From the NCBI RefSeq assembly GCF_016918035.1, contig NZ_JAERWK010000020.1:1-64000 (forward strand): DNA of 64,000 bases, written 5' to 3'. The translations under genes were made by a program, and so were the position numbers. This document shows, piece after piece, positions 8,598-16,536 of this stretch. Position 1 is the stretch's first letter; the number at the start of each line of letters is the position of its first letter. The notes under the pieces were generated by a model. It saw only the letters and a list, made by a program, of their open reading frames with translations. It was not told where the DNA came from and did no database searches. The stretch is from Nakamurella leprariae (GTDB lineage: Bacteria; Actinomycetota; Actinomycetes; Mycobacteriales; Nakamurellaceae).

Positions 8598-9557
8598 TCA
8601 GGCGAAGTCGAGCACCAGCCGTCCGCGTACGCCACCGGCGTGCAGCCGCTCGTGCGCCTCGGACGCCCGGGCGGCGGGCACCACGTCCGCCACCCGCAGG
8701 GTCACCACGCCCTGCTCCGCCTGCTCGCGCAGCCGGTCCAGCAGGTCGCGCCGCTCGAGGAGATCACCCACGCGCACCGGGTGGAACCGCAGGCTCCGGC
8801 TGCCGTCGCCCTCCCAGAACCGCACCGTGGCCACCGCACCGTCGTCCTTGACCGCCGACAGCACCTTCTCGTCCTGCACGGCCCCGTCGGCCAGTCCGTC
8901 GACACCGTCCGGGAACAGCTCGCGGATCCGGTCGGCCACGTCGTCGCCGCGGCGCACGACGTGGTCGGCCCCCAAGGACCGGACCAGGTCCTCGTCCTGC
9001 TCGCTCGAGTCCGCGACCACGACCAGGCCGTCGGCCTTGGCCAGCTGGACCACGTACCCGCCGAAGCACCCGGCCGCGCCGGTCACGGCCACCACCTGAC
9101 CCGGCTGCAGATCCATCAGGTCGAGCGCCCGCCGCGCGGTCAGGCCGTTCATCGGCAGGGTGGCGGCCTGCGCGTCGGAGAAGCCCTTCGGCACCCGCAC
9201 CACCGACCCGGCCGGCAGCACCAGATCGGACCGGTAGGCACCGTGCTCCCCCGTGGGCAGCACGATGGCCATCACCTTCTCGCCCGTCATCAGGTCCGTG
9301 TCGGTGTCCGGGCCGATCTCCAGCACCTCGCCGGCGATGTCCATCCCGGGGATGTCGGCGGCGCCGGCCGACCGATCGCGCCCGCGGGCGCGCGAGCCGT
9401 TCACCACGTAGGTGTCGGTGGCGTTGACCGTCGCCGCGGTCACCTTGACGCGGATCTGCCCGGCGCCCAACGGCTCCCGCGGGACCTCCACTTCGCGCAG
9501 GGCCTCCGGTCCGCCGTACTCGACCACCCCGACCGCTCGTACTCCGTTGTCTGGCAT
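8598..9557 (-). CDS. MDR-superfamily NADPH:quinone reductase-like oxidoreductase
   Basis: A 319-residue zinc-free medium-chain dehydrogenase/reductase. It has an N-terminal GroES-like fold (GMDIAGEVLEIG) and a Rossmann domain with VTGAAGCFGGYVVQLAKA near residues 150-165. No catalytic or structural zinc cysteines are visible. Likely NADPH-dependent reduction of quinones or enones in the cytoplasm. The ATG at 9557 is preceded by ACAGGA, and also by TAGACA seven bases upstream, so the frame extension to 9614 is not used. It is divergent from an Old Yellow Enzyme gene, suggesting a shared detoxification role. Substrate unknown. Confidence 0.85.
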   Translation of the reverse strand: MPDNGVRAVGVVEYGGPEALREVEVPREPLGAGQIRVKVTAATVNATDTYVVNGSRARGRDRSAGAADIPGMDIAGEVLEIGPDTDTDLMTGEKVMAIVLPTGEHGAYRSDLVLPAGSVVRVPKGFSDAQAATLPMNGLTARRALDLMDLQPGQVVAVTGAAGCFGGYVVQLAKADGLVVVADSSEQDEDLVRSLGADHVVRRGDDVADRIRELFPDGVDGLADGAVQDEKVLSAVKDDGAVATVRFWEGDGSRSLRFHPVRVGDLLERRDLLDRLREQAEQGVVTLRVADVVPAARASEAHERLHAGGVRGRLVLDFA

Positions 9558-9667
9558 GCGGTCCTGTCTACGCGGCCGTCCCGCGCCGGTGCGAGCCGCC
9601 CCACCGTGACCCATTCCATTCCCCGACCCGGAATGCCAGGCCCCGGCGGTGACGTTCCAGCCAGGTT

Positions 9668-10741
9668 GTGAACCTCTTCAGTCCGGTGACCGTCGGAGAC
9701 CTCGAACTGGCCAACCGGGTGGCCATGGCTCCCCTGACCCGGCTGCGGGCTGGCGCGGGCGGTGTGCCGAACGACCTGATGGTCGAGCACTACGCGCAGC
9801 GGGCCTCCGTCGGCCTCATCGTCACCGAGGGCACGTACCCGCGGGCCGCGTCACAGGCCTTCGTCGGCCAGCCCGGCATCGTCACCGACGAACAGCAGGC
9901 CGGCTGGTCCCGCGTCGCCGAGGCGGTCCACGCCCGCGGCGGCAAGCTGGTCATGCAGGTCATGCACGGGGGCCGGGTCACCCACCCCGACGTCAACGGC
10001 GGCCGGCGGGTCGAGGCGCCGAGCGCGATCGCCATCGGCGGCGCCGGGCACACCGAGCGGGGCAAGCAGGACTACCCGGTGCCGCACGCGCTCACCGCGG
10101 ACGAGGCCCGCGAGATCACCGCCGACTTCGCCGCCGCCGCCCGACGAGCGGTGGCCGCGGGGCTGGACGGCGTCGAGATCCACGGCGCCAACGGTTATCT
10201 GCTGCACGAGTTCCTCGCCCCCACCTCGAACCGGCGCACCGACACCTACGGCGGGTCACCGGAGGCCCGCGCCCGGTTCGTCATCGAGGTCGTCACCGCG
10301 GTGGCCGAGGCCATCGGTGCCGGCCGGGTCGGACTGCGCATCTCCCCCGAGCACAACATCCAGGACGCCCTGGAGACCGACCGCGCCGACGTCCTGGCCA
10401 CCTACGGCGCGCTGCTGGACGCGCTGCGGCCGCTCGGGCTCGCCTACCTGTCGGTCCTGCACGCCGAGCCGGCCGGGGACCTGGTGCAGGAGCTGCGTCG
10501 CCGGTTCGGTGGCCCGCTCATGGCCAACAGCGGGTTCGTCCAGGTCACCACCCGGCACGAGGCCCAGCACCTCATCGAGGAGGCGCACGCCGAGCTCGTG
10601 GCCGTCGGTCGCGCCGCGATCGCGAACCCGGACCTGGTCGAGCGCTGGCAGGGCGGGCACCCGGAGAACGAGCCCGACCCGACCACCTTCTACGCCGACG
10701 GCGCCCGCGGCTACACCGACTACAGGTTCCTGGACGCCTGA
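9668..10741 (+). CDS. Old Yellow Enzyme family FMN-dependent ene-reductase
   Basis: A 357-residue TIM-barrel flavoprotein. The OYE substrate-binding pair is His172/Asn175 in IHGANGYLLHEF, with catalytic-type Tyr177, followed by the family block NRRTDTYGGS. The C-terminal motif TFYADGARGYTDY matches the usual FMN-site ending. It would reduce activated C=C bonds of enones, maleimides or nitro compounds with NAD(P)H. The GTG at 9668 follows CCAGG. The next gene begins 70 bases downstream on the same strand and encodes a second reductase, so the two are probably co-transcribed. Confidence 0.92.
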   Translation: MNLFSPVTVGDLELANRVAMAPLTRLRAGAGGVPNDLMVEHYAQRASVGLIVTEGTYPRAASQAFVGQPGIVTDEQQAGWSRVAEAVHARGGKLVMQVMHGGRVTHPDVNGGRRVEAPSAIAIGGAGHTERGKQDYPVPHALTADEAREITADFAAAARRAVAAGLDGVEIHGANGYLLHEFLAPTSNRRTDTYGGSPEARARFVIEVVTAVAEAIGAGRVGLRISPEHNIQDALETDRADVLATYGALLDALRPLGLAYLSVLHAEPAGDLVQELRRRFGGPLMANSGFVQVTTRHEAQHLIEEAHAELVAVGRAAIANPDLVERWQGGHPENEPDPTTFYADGARGYTDYRFLDA

Positions 10742-10811
10742 GCCCGCGGCCCCATCGGGATCCGCGCACCCGGCACCACCCGTCACCGACGACGCTCCAG
10801 AGAGGAATCCC

Positions 10812-11774
10812 ATGAAGGCAGCAGTGGTCCACGGCACCGAGGGTCTGCGCTACGAGGAGGTCCCGGACCCGGAACCGAAGCCCGGTGAGGTGCTGCTCCG
10901 GGTCGCCGCGGTCGGGGTGCAGGGCGGCGACGTGCTGTCCGCCGCCCGAGGCGGCGCCGACCCGAGCACGCCGTTCGTGGTCGGCTACCAGGCGTCCGGC
11001 ACGGTGGCGGCCGTGGGCGCCGACGTGACGTCGTTGCAGATGGGCCAGCGGGCGGTGGGCTTCACCTGGGCCGGGTCGCACGCCGAGCTGGTCGCCGTCC
11101 CGGAGCACCAGGTCTACCCGGTGCCGGACGGCCTGGACCTGCGCGCCGCGGCCGGCATCCCGGTCGAGTACGGCACGGCCGACGACTGCCTGTTCGAGTT
11201 CGGCCGGCTGCGCGCCGGGGAGACCGTACTGATCCAGGCGGCGGCCAGTGGGCTCGGCCTGGCCGCGGTGCAGCTGGCCAAGGCGGCCGGAGCCACCGTG
11301 ATCGGCACCGCGTCCAGCGACGAGCGGCTGGCCCGACTGGCCGACCACGGACTGGATCACCCGATCAACCACCGGGGCACCGACGTGCCGGAGCGCGTGC
11401 AGCAGCTCACCGACGGCCGCGGCGTCGACCTGGTCGTCGACCCGGTCGGCGGCCGGACGCTCGAGGGCAGCATCGCCTCGCTCGCCCACCGGGGCCGGAT
11501 CAGCTGGGTCGGCCAGGCCGGCCGGGACGGGCACGTGCCCGACACCTGGCCGCTGATGCGGCGGAACGCCTCGCTGACCGGCGTCTGGTTCGGCGCCGAG
11601 ATGGTCGAGAACCCCACGCGCACCAGCGCTCTCATCGAGCGGCTGATCGAGCGGGTGGCCGACGGCGAGCTCAGTGTGGTGCTGGACCGGGAGTTCCCGC
11701 TGGCCGATGCGGCCGACGCGCACCGGTACATCGAGAGCCGGGCCGCCTTCGGCCGGGTGCTGCTCATCCCCTGA
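10812..11774 (+). CDS. Zinc-independent quinone oxidoreductase (MDR family)
   Basis: A 320-residue MDR protein with VGYQASGTV in the GroES-like half and an NADPH-binding Rossmann fold (IQAAASGLGLAAVQLAKAAGA near 145-165). It resembles QOR (NADPH:quinone reductase). The start ATG is preceded by AGAGGAA. It follows the OYE gene and is the second MDR protein within 3 kb, but the two MDR proteins are clearly divergent rather than a recent duplication. Probably cytoplasmic. Substrate undetermined. Confidence 0.88.
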   Translation: MKAAVVHGTEGLRYEEVPDPEPKPGEVLLRVAAVGVQGGDVLSAARGGADPSTPFVVGYQASGTVAAVGADVTSLQMGQRAVGFTWAGSHAELVAVPEHQVYPVPDGLDLRAAAGIPVEYGTADDCLFEFGRLRAGETVLIQAAASGLGLAAVQLAKAAGATVIGTASSDERLARLADHGLDHPINHRGTDVPERVQQLTDGRGVDLVVDPVGGRTLEGSIASLAHRGRISWVGQAGRDGHVPDTWPLMRRNASLTGVWFGAEMVENPTRTSALIERLIERVADGELSVVLDREFPLADAADAHRYIESRAAFGRVLLIP

Positions 11775-11811
11775 GCCTCACCCCCTGAGCCGGCTCATCG
11801 CCCGGGCGCGA

Positions 11812-12264
11812 TCACCCCGGGCGGTCGGCACCGTCGGACGCGGCCGGCGAGCCGGTCCGTGACGGACCCACGCCCGGCTCCCGGGCGGACGCCGGGTCGG
11901 CCGGCCGGTCGAGGTCGGACGCCGCCCCGAACCGGTACTCGGCGGCTGCACCGCCAGCCGCATCGCCAGCCGCATCGCCAGGAGCGCCGTCGGTGGTGCC
12001 GTCGCCTGCGCCCACACCGTCGCCGGGCGTCCCGGCGGCCCGGCCGCGGCCGGGCCGGCCGAACTCCTTGGGCACCTTGCGCAGCTGCTTGTTCATCGAC
12101 CGGATGAGCAGGTAGAGCGCGATGCCGAGCAGCAGGATGATCAGCAGGCCGATCGGCGCCGCCTTGCCCCACTCCGGGCCCTTGGGCGAGTCCCAGTCCG
12201 GGCCGCCCGGCTGGGCCAGCAGCGAGGTCACCGTCAGCCCGGCCCGGTCCAGCAGGACACTCAT
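11812..12264 (-). CDS. Small single-span membrane protein coupled to mca
   Basis: A 150-residue protein: a short hydrophilic N terminus, one strong transmembrane helix near residues 35-55 (APIGLLIILLLGIALYLLIRSM), a basic juxtamembrane stretch and a long Gly/Ala/Asp-rich, probably disordered tail from about 75. Its ATG overlaps the mca stop as ATGA, so translation is probably coupled to Mca. In M. tuberculosis a small membrane protein gene (Rv1083) also follows mca. Function unknown; the coupling suggests a role near mycothiol-dependent detoxification. Confidence 0.7.
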   Translation of the reverse strand: MSVLLDRAGLTVTSLLAQPGGPDWDSPKGPEWGKAAPIGLLIILLLGIALYLLIRSMNKQLRKVPKEFGRPGRGRAAGTPGDGVGAGDGTTDGAPGDAAGDAAGGAAAEYRFGAASDLDRPADPASAREPGVGPSRTGSPAASDGADRPG

Positions 12265-13322
12265 CGCACGGTCCCGGCCTGGTCCGCCACCACGGCCCCG
12301 TCGACGGCGTCCGGGGTGATCCCGGCGAACAGATCCGACTCGGGCGTGGTCGTGTCCACCAGCGACCGGGCCAGCTCGTAGTCGTCGGTGGCCCAGACCC
12401 GCGCCTCGATCTCGTGCGGGATGGCGAACCAGTGCGCGTCCGGGTCGATCTGGGTGGCGTGCGCGCGCAGCGCCGCATCCCGGGCGGTGAAGAAGTCGGC
12501 CACCGGGACGCGGGTCGTGGTGCGCAGCCCCGGGTCGGGCCGGTCACCGGCGCGCTCGGCCATCCGCTCCAGCCACTCGTCGAAGGGCCCGGTCCCGGTG
12601 GCTTCCTTGACGGCCTCGTTGATGGCCACCATCCGCTCCCGGGAGAAGCCCACGTTGTAGTACAGCTTCAGCGGCTGCCAGGGCTCGCCGGCCTCGGGGA
12701 ACGCATCCGGGTCGCCGGCCGCCTCGAACGCCGCGACCGACACCTCGTGGCAGCGGATGTGGTCCGGGTGCGGGTAGCCGCCGTTCTCGTCGTAGGTGGT
12801 CATCACGTGCGGGCGGTAGCGGCGCACCAGCGCGACCAGCGCCTCCACCTCGGCGGCCGGATCGAGCGCGCCGAAGCAGTGCTCCGGCAGCTTCCAGTCG
12901 GCCTGCGGACCCTCGTGGTAGCCGGAGTCCTCGAAGCCCAGCCACTCGTGCCCGATGCCCAGGATCTCGGCGGCGTTCGCCATCTCGGTCAGTCGCAGCG
13001 CGGGGATGTCCACCCCGTCGGGCATCTCGAACTTGGGGTTCAGCACGTCGCCGCGCTCCCCACCGGTGCAGGAGACGACCAGGACGCCGTGGCCCTGCGC
13101 CGAGTACTTGGCCAGCGTCGCGGCACCCTTGCTCGACTCGTCGTCGGGATGGGCGTGCACCGCCATCAGGCGCAGCGGCGCGGTGGCCGCCCGCTCCCGG
13201 CGGTGCGCCGCCGCCTCGTCCACGGTCGCCGCCGGTTGCGGCGCACCGGCGATGGCGCCGGCCCGGGTGGACCCGGGCACGTCCTGCTTCGCGGTCGTGG
13301 TGGACACGGTCACTTCACTCAC
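12261..13322 (-). CDS. mca: Mycothiol S-conjugate amidase
   Basis: A LmbE/MshB-family zinc amidase that cleaves mycothiol S-conjugates of toxins to mercapturates and GlcN-inositol. The zinc motif HAHPDDE (56-62), TGGERGDVLNP and the TYDENGGYPHPDH block (HPDH about 185-188) match Mca closely rather than MshB. The GTG at 13322 has AAGGGA upstream. This start leaves about 50 low-complexity residues before the domain, longer than the ~290-residue mycobacterial enzyme; no better in-frame start with a ribosome-binding site was found. Its presence implies a mycothiol-producing actinomycete. The small membrane-protein gene overlaps its stop codon. Confidence 0.93.
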   Translation of the reverse strand: MSEVTVSTTTAKQDVPGSTRAGAIAGAPQPAATVDEAAAHRRERAATAPLRLMAVHAHPDDESSKGAATLAKYSAQGHGVLVVSCTGGERGDVLNPKFEMPDGVDIPALRLTEMANAAEILGIGHEWLGFEDSGYHEGPQADWKLPEHCFGALDPAAEVEALVALVRRYRPHVMTTYDENGGYPHPDHIRCHEVSVAAFEAAGDPDAFPEAGEPWQPLKLYYNVGFSRERMVAINEAVKEATGTGPFDEWLERMAERAGDRPDPGLRTTTRVPVADFFTARDAALRAHATQIDPDAHWFAIPHEIEARVWATDDYELARSLVDTTTPESDLFAGITPDAVDGAVVADQAGTVR

Positions 13323-13580
13323 CTGGAGTCCCTTCGTGCGGCAGCCGCGCCGGGTCCGGCCGGGGCGGCGGTGGCCGGCCGGACAGGGCGTCGGTCGACC
13401 ATTGTCCCCCCGCTCGCGGAGTGCGGAGTCGCCGCGCATCCACGGGCCGCCCACTCACCCGCCCTGCACCCCCTGGGACGACAGATCGAGCCTGCTCGTG
13501 ACGGGAAACCTGCAGGTCACGGCGGGCGTCGGACGGTCGGCGCAGGCCTGCCGGATCGTGCCCGGAGGCCTCGCCCGTGC

Positions 13581-13586
13581 TAGACT
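13581..13586 (+). promoter_or_regulatory. Candidate -10 element of the greA promoter
   Basis: TAGACT preceded by TGC (extended -10), about 235 bases before the greA start, in the 500-bp mca-greA divergent region. No clear -35. Apart from this and the hairpin just downstream, the gap 13323-13821 shows nothing I recognise. Confidence 0.5.
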
Positions 13587-13595
13587 CAGCGCCAC

Positions 13596-13617
13596 AACGG
13601 CCCGTTCGCGGGCCGTT
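13596..13617 (+). terminator. Leader hairpin with UUCG tetraloop upstream of greA
   Basis: AACGGCCCG, loop TTCG, then CGGGCCGTT: a perfect 9-bp stem closed by the very stable UUCG tetraloop, followed by CTCCTGTTTT. It would form within the first ~25 nucleotides of a transcript from TAGACT, so it may act as an early terminator or attenuator in the greA leader. Confidence 0.55.
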
Positions 13618-13821
13618 CTCCTGTTTTCCGGGTCCGGTCTCCGCCGGGGTCAGCGCCCTGGCAGTACGACCGGACCACCGTGCCTGGTGCCCTCTTCGAG
13701 TGCGGGAACGCGTTCGCGACCGGCTCGCGGGTGTCGAGATGCATCAGCAGCAGCCAAGCGCTGCACCAACTTCCGCGGTGTCGATCCCGACGCCGCGGCC
13801 GATGAGCAGTGAGGAGTTGCC

Positions 13822-14313
13822 ATGACCGGATCGACCGAGACGTGGCTGACACAGGACGCGTTCGATCGGCTCAAGGCCGAGCTCGACGGACTCGTCGCGA
13901 ACCGGCCCGCGCTGGCCGCGGAGATCAATGCCCGCCGTGAAGAGGGCGACCTCAAGGAGAACGGCGGTTACCACGCGGCCCGCGAGGAGCAGGGCAAGCA
14001 GGAGACGCGGATCCGTCAGCTGCAGGAACTGCTGCGCGACGCCAAGGTGGGTGTGCCGCCGGCCGACGACGGGATCGCCGAGCCCGGCATGCTGGTCACC
14101 GTCGCCTACGACGGGGACGACGATGACACCGAGACCTTCCTGCTCGGCTCCCGCGAGGAGGGCGCGCACGGCTCGGTGCCGGTCTACTCGCCGAAGTCGC
14201 CGCTCGGCGAGGCCATCATCGGGGCGGGTCGCGGCGAGTCCCGCGAGTACGTGCTGCCCAACGGCCGCACCCAGAAGGTCACCGTGGTGGACGCCAAACC
14301 GTTCACCGGCTGA
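13822..14313 (+). CDS. greA: Transcript cleavage/elongation factor GreA
   Basis: A 163-residue factor that enters the RNA polymerase secondary channel to stimulate cleavage of backtracked RNA. The N-terminal coiled coil carries the catalytic acidic tip (D43 and E46 in [11 protein letters not shown]). The C-terminal FKBP-like domain ends in [14 protein letters not shown]. Length is normal. GAGGAG lies five bases before the ATG. It is monocistronic: convergent with the biotin transporter and closed by a 14-bp hairpin. Gene order mca/greA matches M. tuberculosis Rv1082/Rv1080c. Confidence 0.97.
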   Translation: MTGSTETWLTQDAFDRLKAELDGLVANRPALAAEINARREEGDLKENGGYHAAREEQGKQETRIRQLQELLRDAKVGVPPADDGIAEPGMLVTVAYDGDDDDTETFLLGSREEGAHGSVPVYSPKSPLGEAIIGAGRGESREYVLPNGRTQKVTVVDAKPFTG

Positions 14314-14330
14314 CCGACCACCCACGCCGC

Positions 14331-14362
14331 GCAGGCCCGGACCGTTCGCGGTCCGGGCCTGC
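14331..14362. terminator. Bidirectional terminator between greA and bioN
   Basis: Perfect 14-bp stem (GCAGGCCCGGACCG at 14331-14344, complement 14349-14362) with a TTCG tetraloop, between the convergent greA and biotin-transporter genes. Confidence 0.8.
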
Positions 14363-14380
14363 CGCGTCCGGGCGACCGGG

Positions 14381-15010
14381 TCAGTCCCGGTCGCCGATGC
14401 CCCGGGCCTGCAGGGCTTCGCCGGTGGCCCGGGCCTGGGCGGCGACCCGCACCACCATCGGCGTGACCAGGGCCCGCGGGTTGCGCTGCAGCCCCCGGGC
14501 CACCGCGGCCTGCCGGGTCTGACCGGCCAGGTCGAGGGTCATCGGCACCGCCCGGATCATCAGCGAGCAGGCCAGGGCGACCAGTTCGGGGTCGACGCCG
14601 ACGCGGCGGGCCGGCCGCAGCAGCCGGGTCAGCGTGTCCAGGAGCGCGTCCAGCGGGGTCGTCGCGGTCAGCACGGTGGCCGCCAGCACCAGGGCGACCA
14701 GGTCCGCCACCGACTCGACCGCCGCCGGCCAGCCCCGCTGCCAGGCCTGGAACGCGCCGAGCAGCACCGCGATCAGCAGCAGTCCGCGCAGCGTGTGCAG
14801 CAGCACCCGGAGGCCCATGCCCGACCAGGCGGCCAGCGCCGCCGCCGCGGCCAGCACCGCCACGGCCGTCCACGGGCCGGACAGCACCACCGCGACCACC
14901 CCGAACACCAGCAGACCGAGCAACTTGGCTCCGGCCGGCAGCCGGTGCAGCAGCGTGCGGCCGGGCCGGTACAGCCCCAGCAGCGCGCCGCCGGCCAGCC
15001 GCCCGGTCAC
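14381..15010 (-). CDS. bioN: Biotin ECF transporter transmembrane component (BioN/EcfT)
   Basis: A 209-residue membrane protein with several hydrophobic segments in the first 140 residues and the EcfT coupling motif region in its C-terminal half (MIRAVP, then VARGLQRNPR and EALQARGI, which correspond to the two Ala-Arg-Gly-type coupling helices). It couples the ATPase to BioY. The GTG at 15010 overlaps the stop of the ATPase gene as GTGA, so the extended frame to 15097 is an artefact. Last gene of the bioY-bioM-bioN operon. Confidence 0.88.
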   Translation of the reverse strand: MTGRLAGGALLGLYRPGRTLLHRLPAGAKLLGLLVFGVVAVVLSGPWTAVAVLAAAAALAAWSGMGLRVLLHTLRGLLLIAVLLGAFQAWQRGWPAAVESVADLVALVLAATVLTATTPLDALLDTLTRLLRPARRVGVDPELVALACSLMIRAVPMTLDLAGQTRQAAVARGLQRNPRALVTPMVVRVAAQARATGEALQARGIGDRD

Positions 15011-15696
15011 GCCAGCGCCCGGTAGTGGTCGACCACGGAGTCGGCCGGGCCGTCGGCCACGACGCGCCCGTCCTCGACCAGCAGCGCCCGGTCGCACTGC
15101 GCGGCGAGCTCCAGGTCGTGGGTGACCAGCAGCAGCTGCTGGGGCAGGCCGAACAGCAGCTGACCGATCCGCCGACTGTTGCGCAGGTCCAGCAGGGTGG
15201 TCGGCTCGTCGGCGACCAGGACCGACGGGTCGGTGGCCAGGACCCCGGCCAGGGCCAGCAGCTGCCGCTGCCCACCGGACAGGCTGTGCACGCTGCGGTC
15301 GGCCACCTCGGTCAGGCCGTAGGACTCGAGCACGGCCAGCGCGGCCGCGCGCCGGTCCTTGGAACTGCGGTGCCGGGTGCGCAGCGACAGGGCGACGTCC
15401 TCGGCGGCCGTGGGCATGACCAGCTGGGCGGCCGGGTCGGAGAAGACGAACCCGACCCGGCGGCGGACCTGCGCGGCGTGCTCGGTGACGTCGATGCCGT
15501 CCACCCGGACCCGGCCCTCGGCCGGCTCGACCAGGCCGTTCACCAGCCGGGCCAGCGTCGACTTGCCGGAGCCGTTCGGGCCGATCAGCGCGACACGTGA
15601 CTCGGTCAGCACCGCCGACACCCCGGCCAGCAGGGTGCGGTCGCCGTCGGCGGTGACGGCGCGGACGGTGACGTCGTCGAACTCGATCCGGGTCAC
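15007..15696 (-). CDS. bioM: Biotin ECF transporter ATPase (BioM/EcfA)
   Basis: A 229-residue ABC ATPase: Walker A GPNGSGKST (39-47), Q-loop region FSDPAAQLV, signature SLSGGQRQL, Walker B VLVADEPT and switch His in VTHDLE. Only one ATPase gene is present, as in dedicated biotin BioMNY systems, where BioM would form a homodimer. The GTG at 15696 overlaps the bioY stop codon as GTGA. It powers biotin uptake across the cytoplasmic membrane. Confidence 0.92.
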   Translation of the reverse strand: MTRIEFDDVTVRAVTADGDRTLLAGVSAVLTESRVALIGPNGSGKSTLARLVNGLVEPAEGRVRVDGIDVTEHAAQVRRRVGFVFSDPAAQLVMPTAAEDVALSLRTRHRSSKDRRAAALAVLESYGLTEVADRSVHSLSGGQRQLLALAGVLATDPSVLVADEPTTLLDLRNSRRIGQLLFGLPQQLLLVTHDLELAAQCDRALLVEDGRVVADGPADSVVDHYRALA

Positions 15697-16415
15697 GCCG
15701 GGGTCGGTCGGCCCGCCGGCGTGCTCGCCGACCGACCGATGCGGCCGCGCTGCGGCAGCAGGTCCGGGAAGGCGCGGTGCACGGCGGTGGCCACGAAGGC
15801 CATCAGCACGTTCTTGATGACGTCGCCGATCCAGAAGATCGCATCGGCCTTGAACGCCTGCCCCCAGGTCATGTCGGCCCGGAACACCAGCCCGGCCATG
15901 CCGAACGTGTGGATGAACAGCGCGCTGCTGATCAGCCCGGCCAGGAAGACGGCGGGCACGCCGGTGCGCACCGTGCGGTGTGGCAACCGCTCGACCAGGA
16001 ACCCGCACAGCGCGGCGGCGAAGGCGAACCCGACCAGGTAGCCGGCCGTCGGGCCGGCGAACACCGCGAGCCCGGCCTTGCCGCCGGAGAACACCGGCAG
16101 CCCGGCGGCGCCCACGGCCAGGTAGAGCAGCACGGCCAGGAAGCCACGCCGGGCGCCCAGCACAGCGCCGGCCAGCAGCACCCCGAAGGTCTGCAGGGTG
16201 ATCGGCACCAGGCCGCCCACCGGGATGGCCGGCAGCAGCGCGCAGACCGCGATGAGGGCGGCGAAGCCGGCGATCAGGGCGATGTCGGTGGCGGGGCTGC
16301 GCCGCCGGGCCCGGGACGGGCGGGACGGCACGGATGGCACGGATGGCACGGATGGCACGGATGGCACGGATGGCACGGACTCAGCGCTCGACGGCTGCGG
16401 CGAGGCGGGGGGCAT
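15693..16415 (-). CDS. bioY: Biotin transporter substrate-binding protein BioY
   Basis: A 240-residue S-component with six hydrophobic segments. BioY hallmarks include VPITLQTFGVLLAGAVLG and the GPTAGYLVGF motif. Residues 14-32 are a Ser-Val-Pro repeat encoded by a 9-bp minisatellite, absent from ordinary BioY and preceding the first helix. The ATG at 16415 is supported by CCAGGAG. First gene of the biotin-transport operon, divergent from a TetR regulator and probably repressed by it through the TGAAC-N3-GTTCA site at its promoter. Confidence 0.93.
   Translation of the reverse strand: MPPASPQPSSAESVPSVPSVPSVPSVPSVPSRPSRARRRSPATDIALIAGFAALIAVCALLPAIPVGGLVPITLQTFGVLLAGAVLGARRGFLAVLLYLAVGAAGLPVFSGGKAGLAVFAGPTAGYLVGFAFAAALCGFLVERLPHRTVRTGVPAVFLAGLISSALFIHTFGMAGLVFRADMTWGQAFKADAIFWIGDVIKNVLMAFVATAVHRAFPDLLPQRGRIGRSASTPAGRPTPA
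16327..16379. repeat. 9-bp minisatellite within bioY
   Basis: Five full and one partial copy of GGCACGGAT in tandem, all in frame, encoding Ser-Val-Pro repeats near the BioY N terminus. Copy number could vary without shifting the frame. Confidence 0.95.
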
Positions 16416-16450
16416 GGGGACTCCTGGATCGGGAAGCGTCGGGGTCGACC

Positions 16451-16487
16451 TGAACGGTGGTCAGGTGAACGGCGTTCAGGTTAGGGT
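16451..16487. promoter_or_regulatory. BioQ-like double operator over the divergent bioY/tetR promoters
   Basis: TGAAC-GGC-GTTCA at 16466-16478 is a perfect 13-bp palindrome, and TGAAC-GGT-GGTCA at 16451-16463 is an imperfect second copy. The form matches the BioQ operator I recall from corynebacteria (TGAAC-N3-GTTAC-like). The sites touch overlapping divergent -10 elements: TAACCT on the minus strand (16478-16483) for bioY and TAGGGT on the plus strand (16482-16487) for the regulator. Repressor binding should therefore block both genes. Confidence 0.7.
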
Positions 16488-16536
16488 GAGTGCCGGGTCC
16501 GGTCAACGCCAGTGACCGGGATGACAGGAGGACGGG

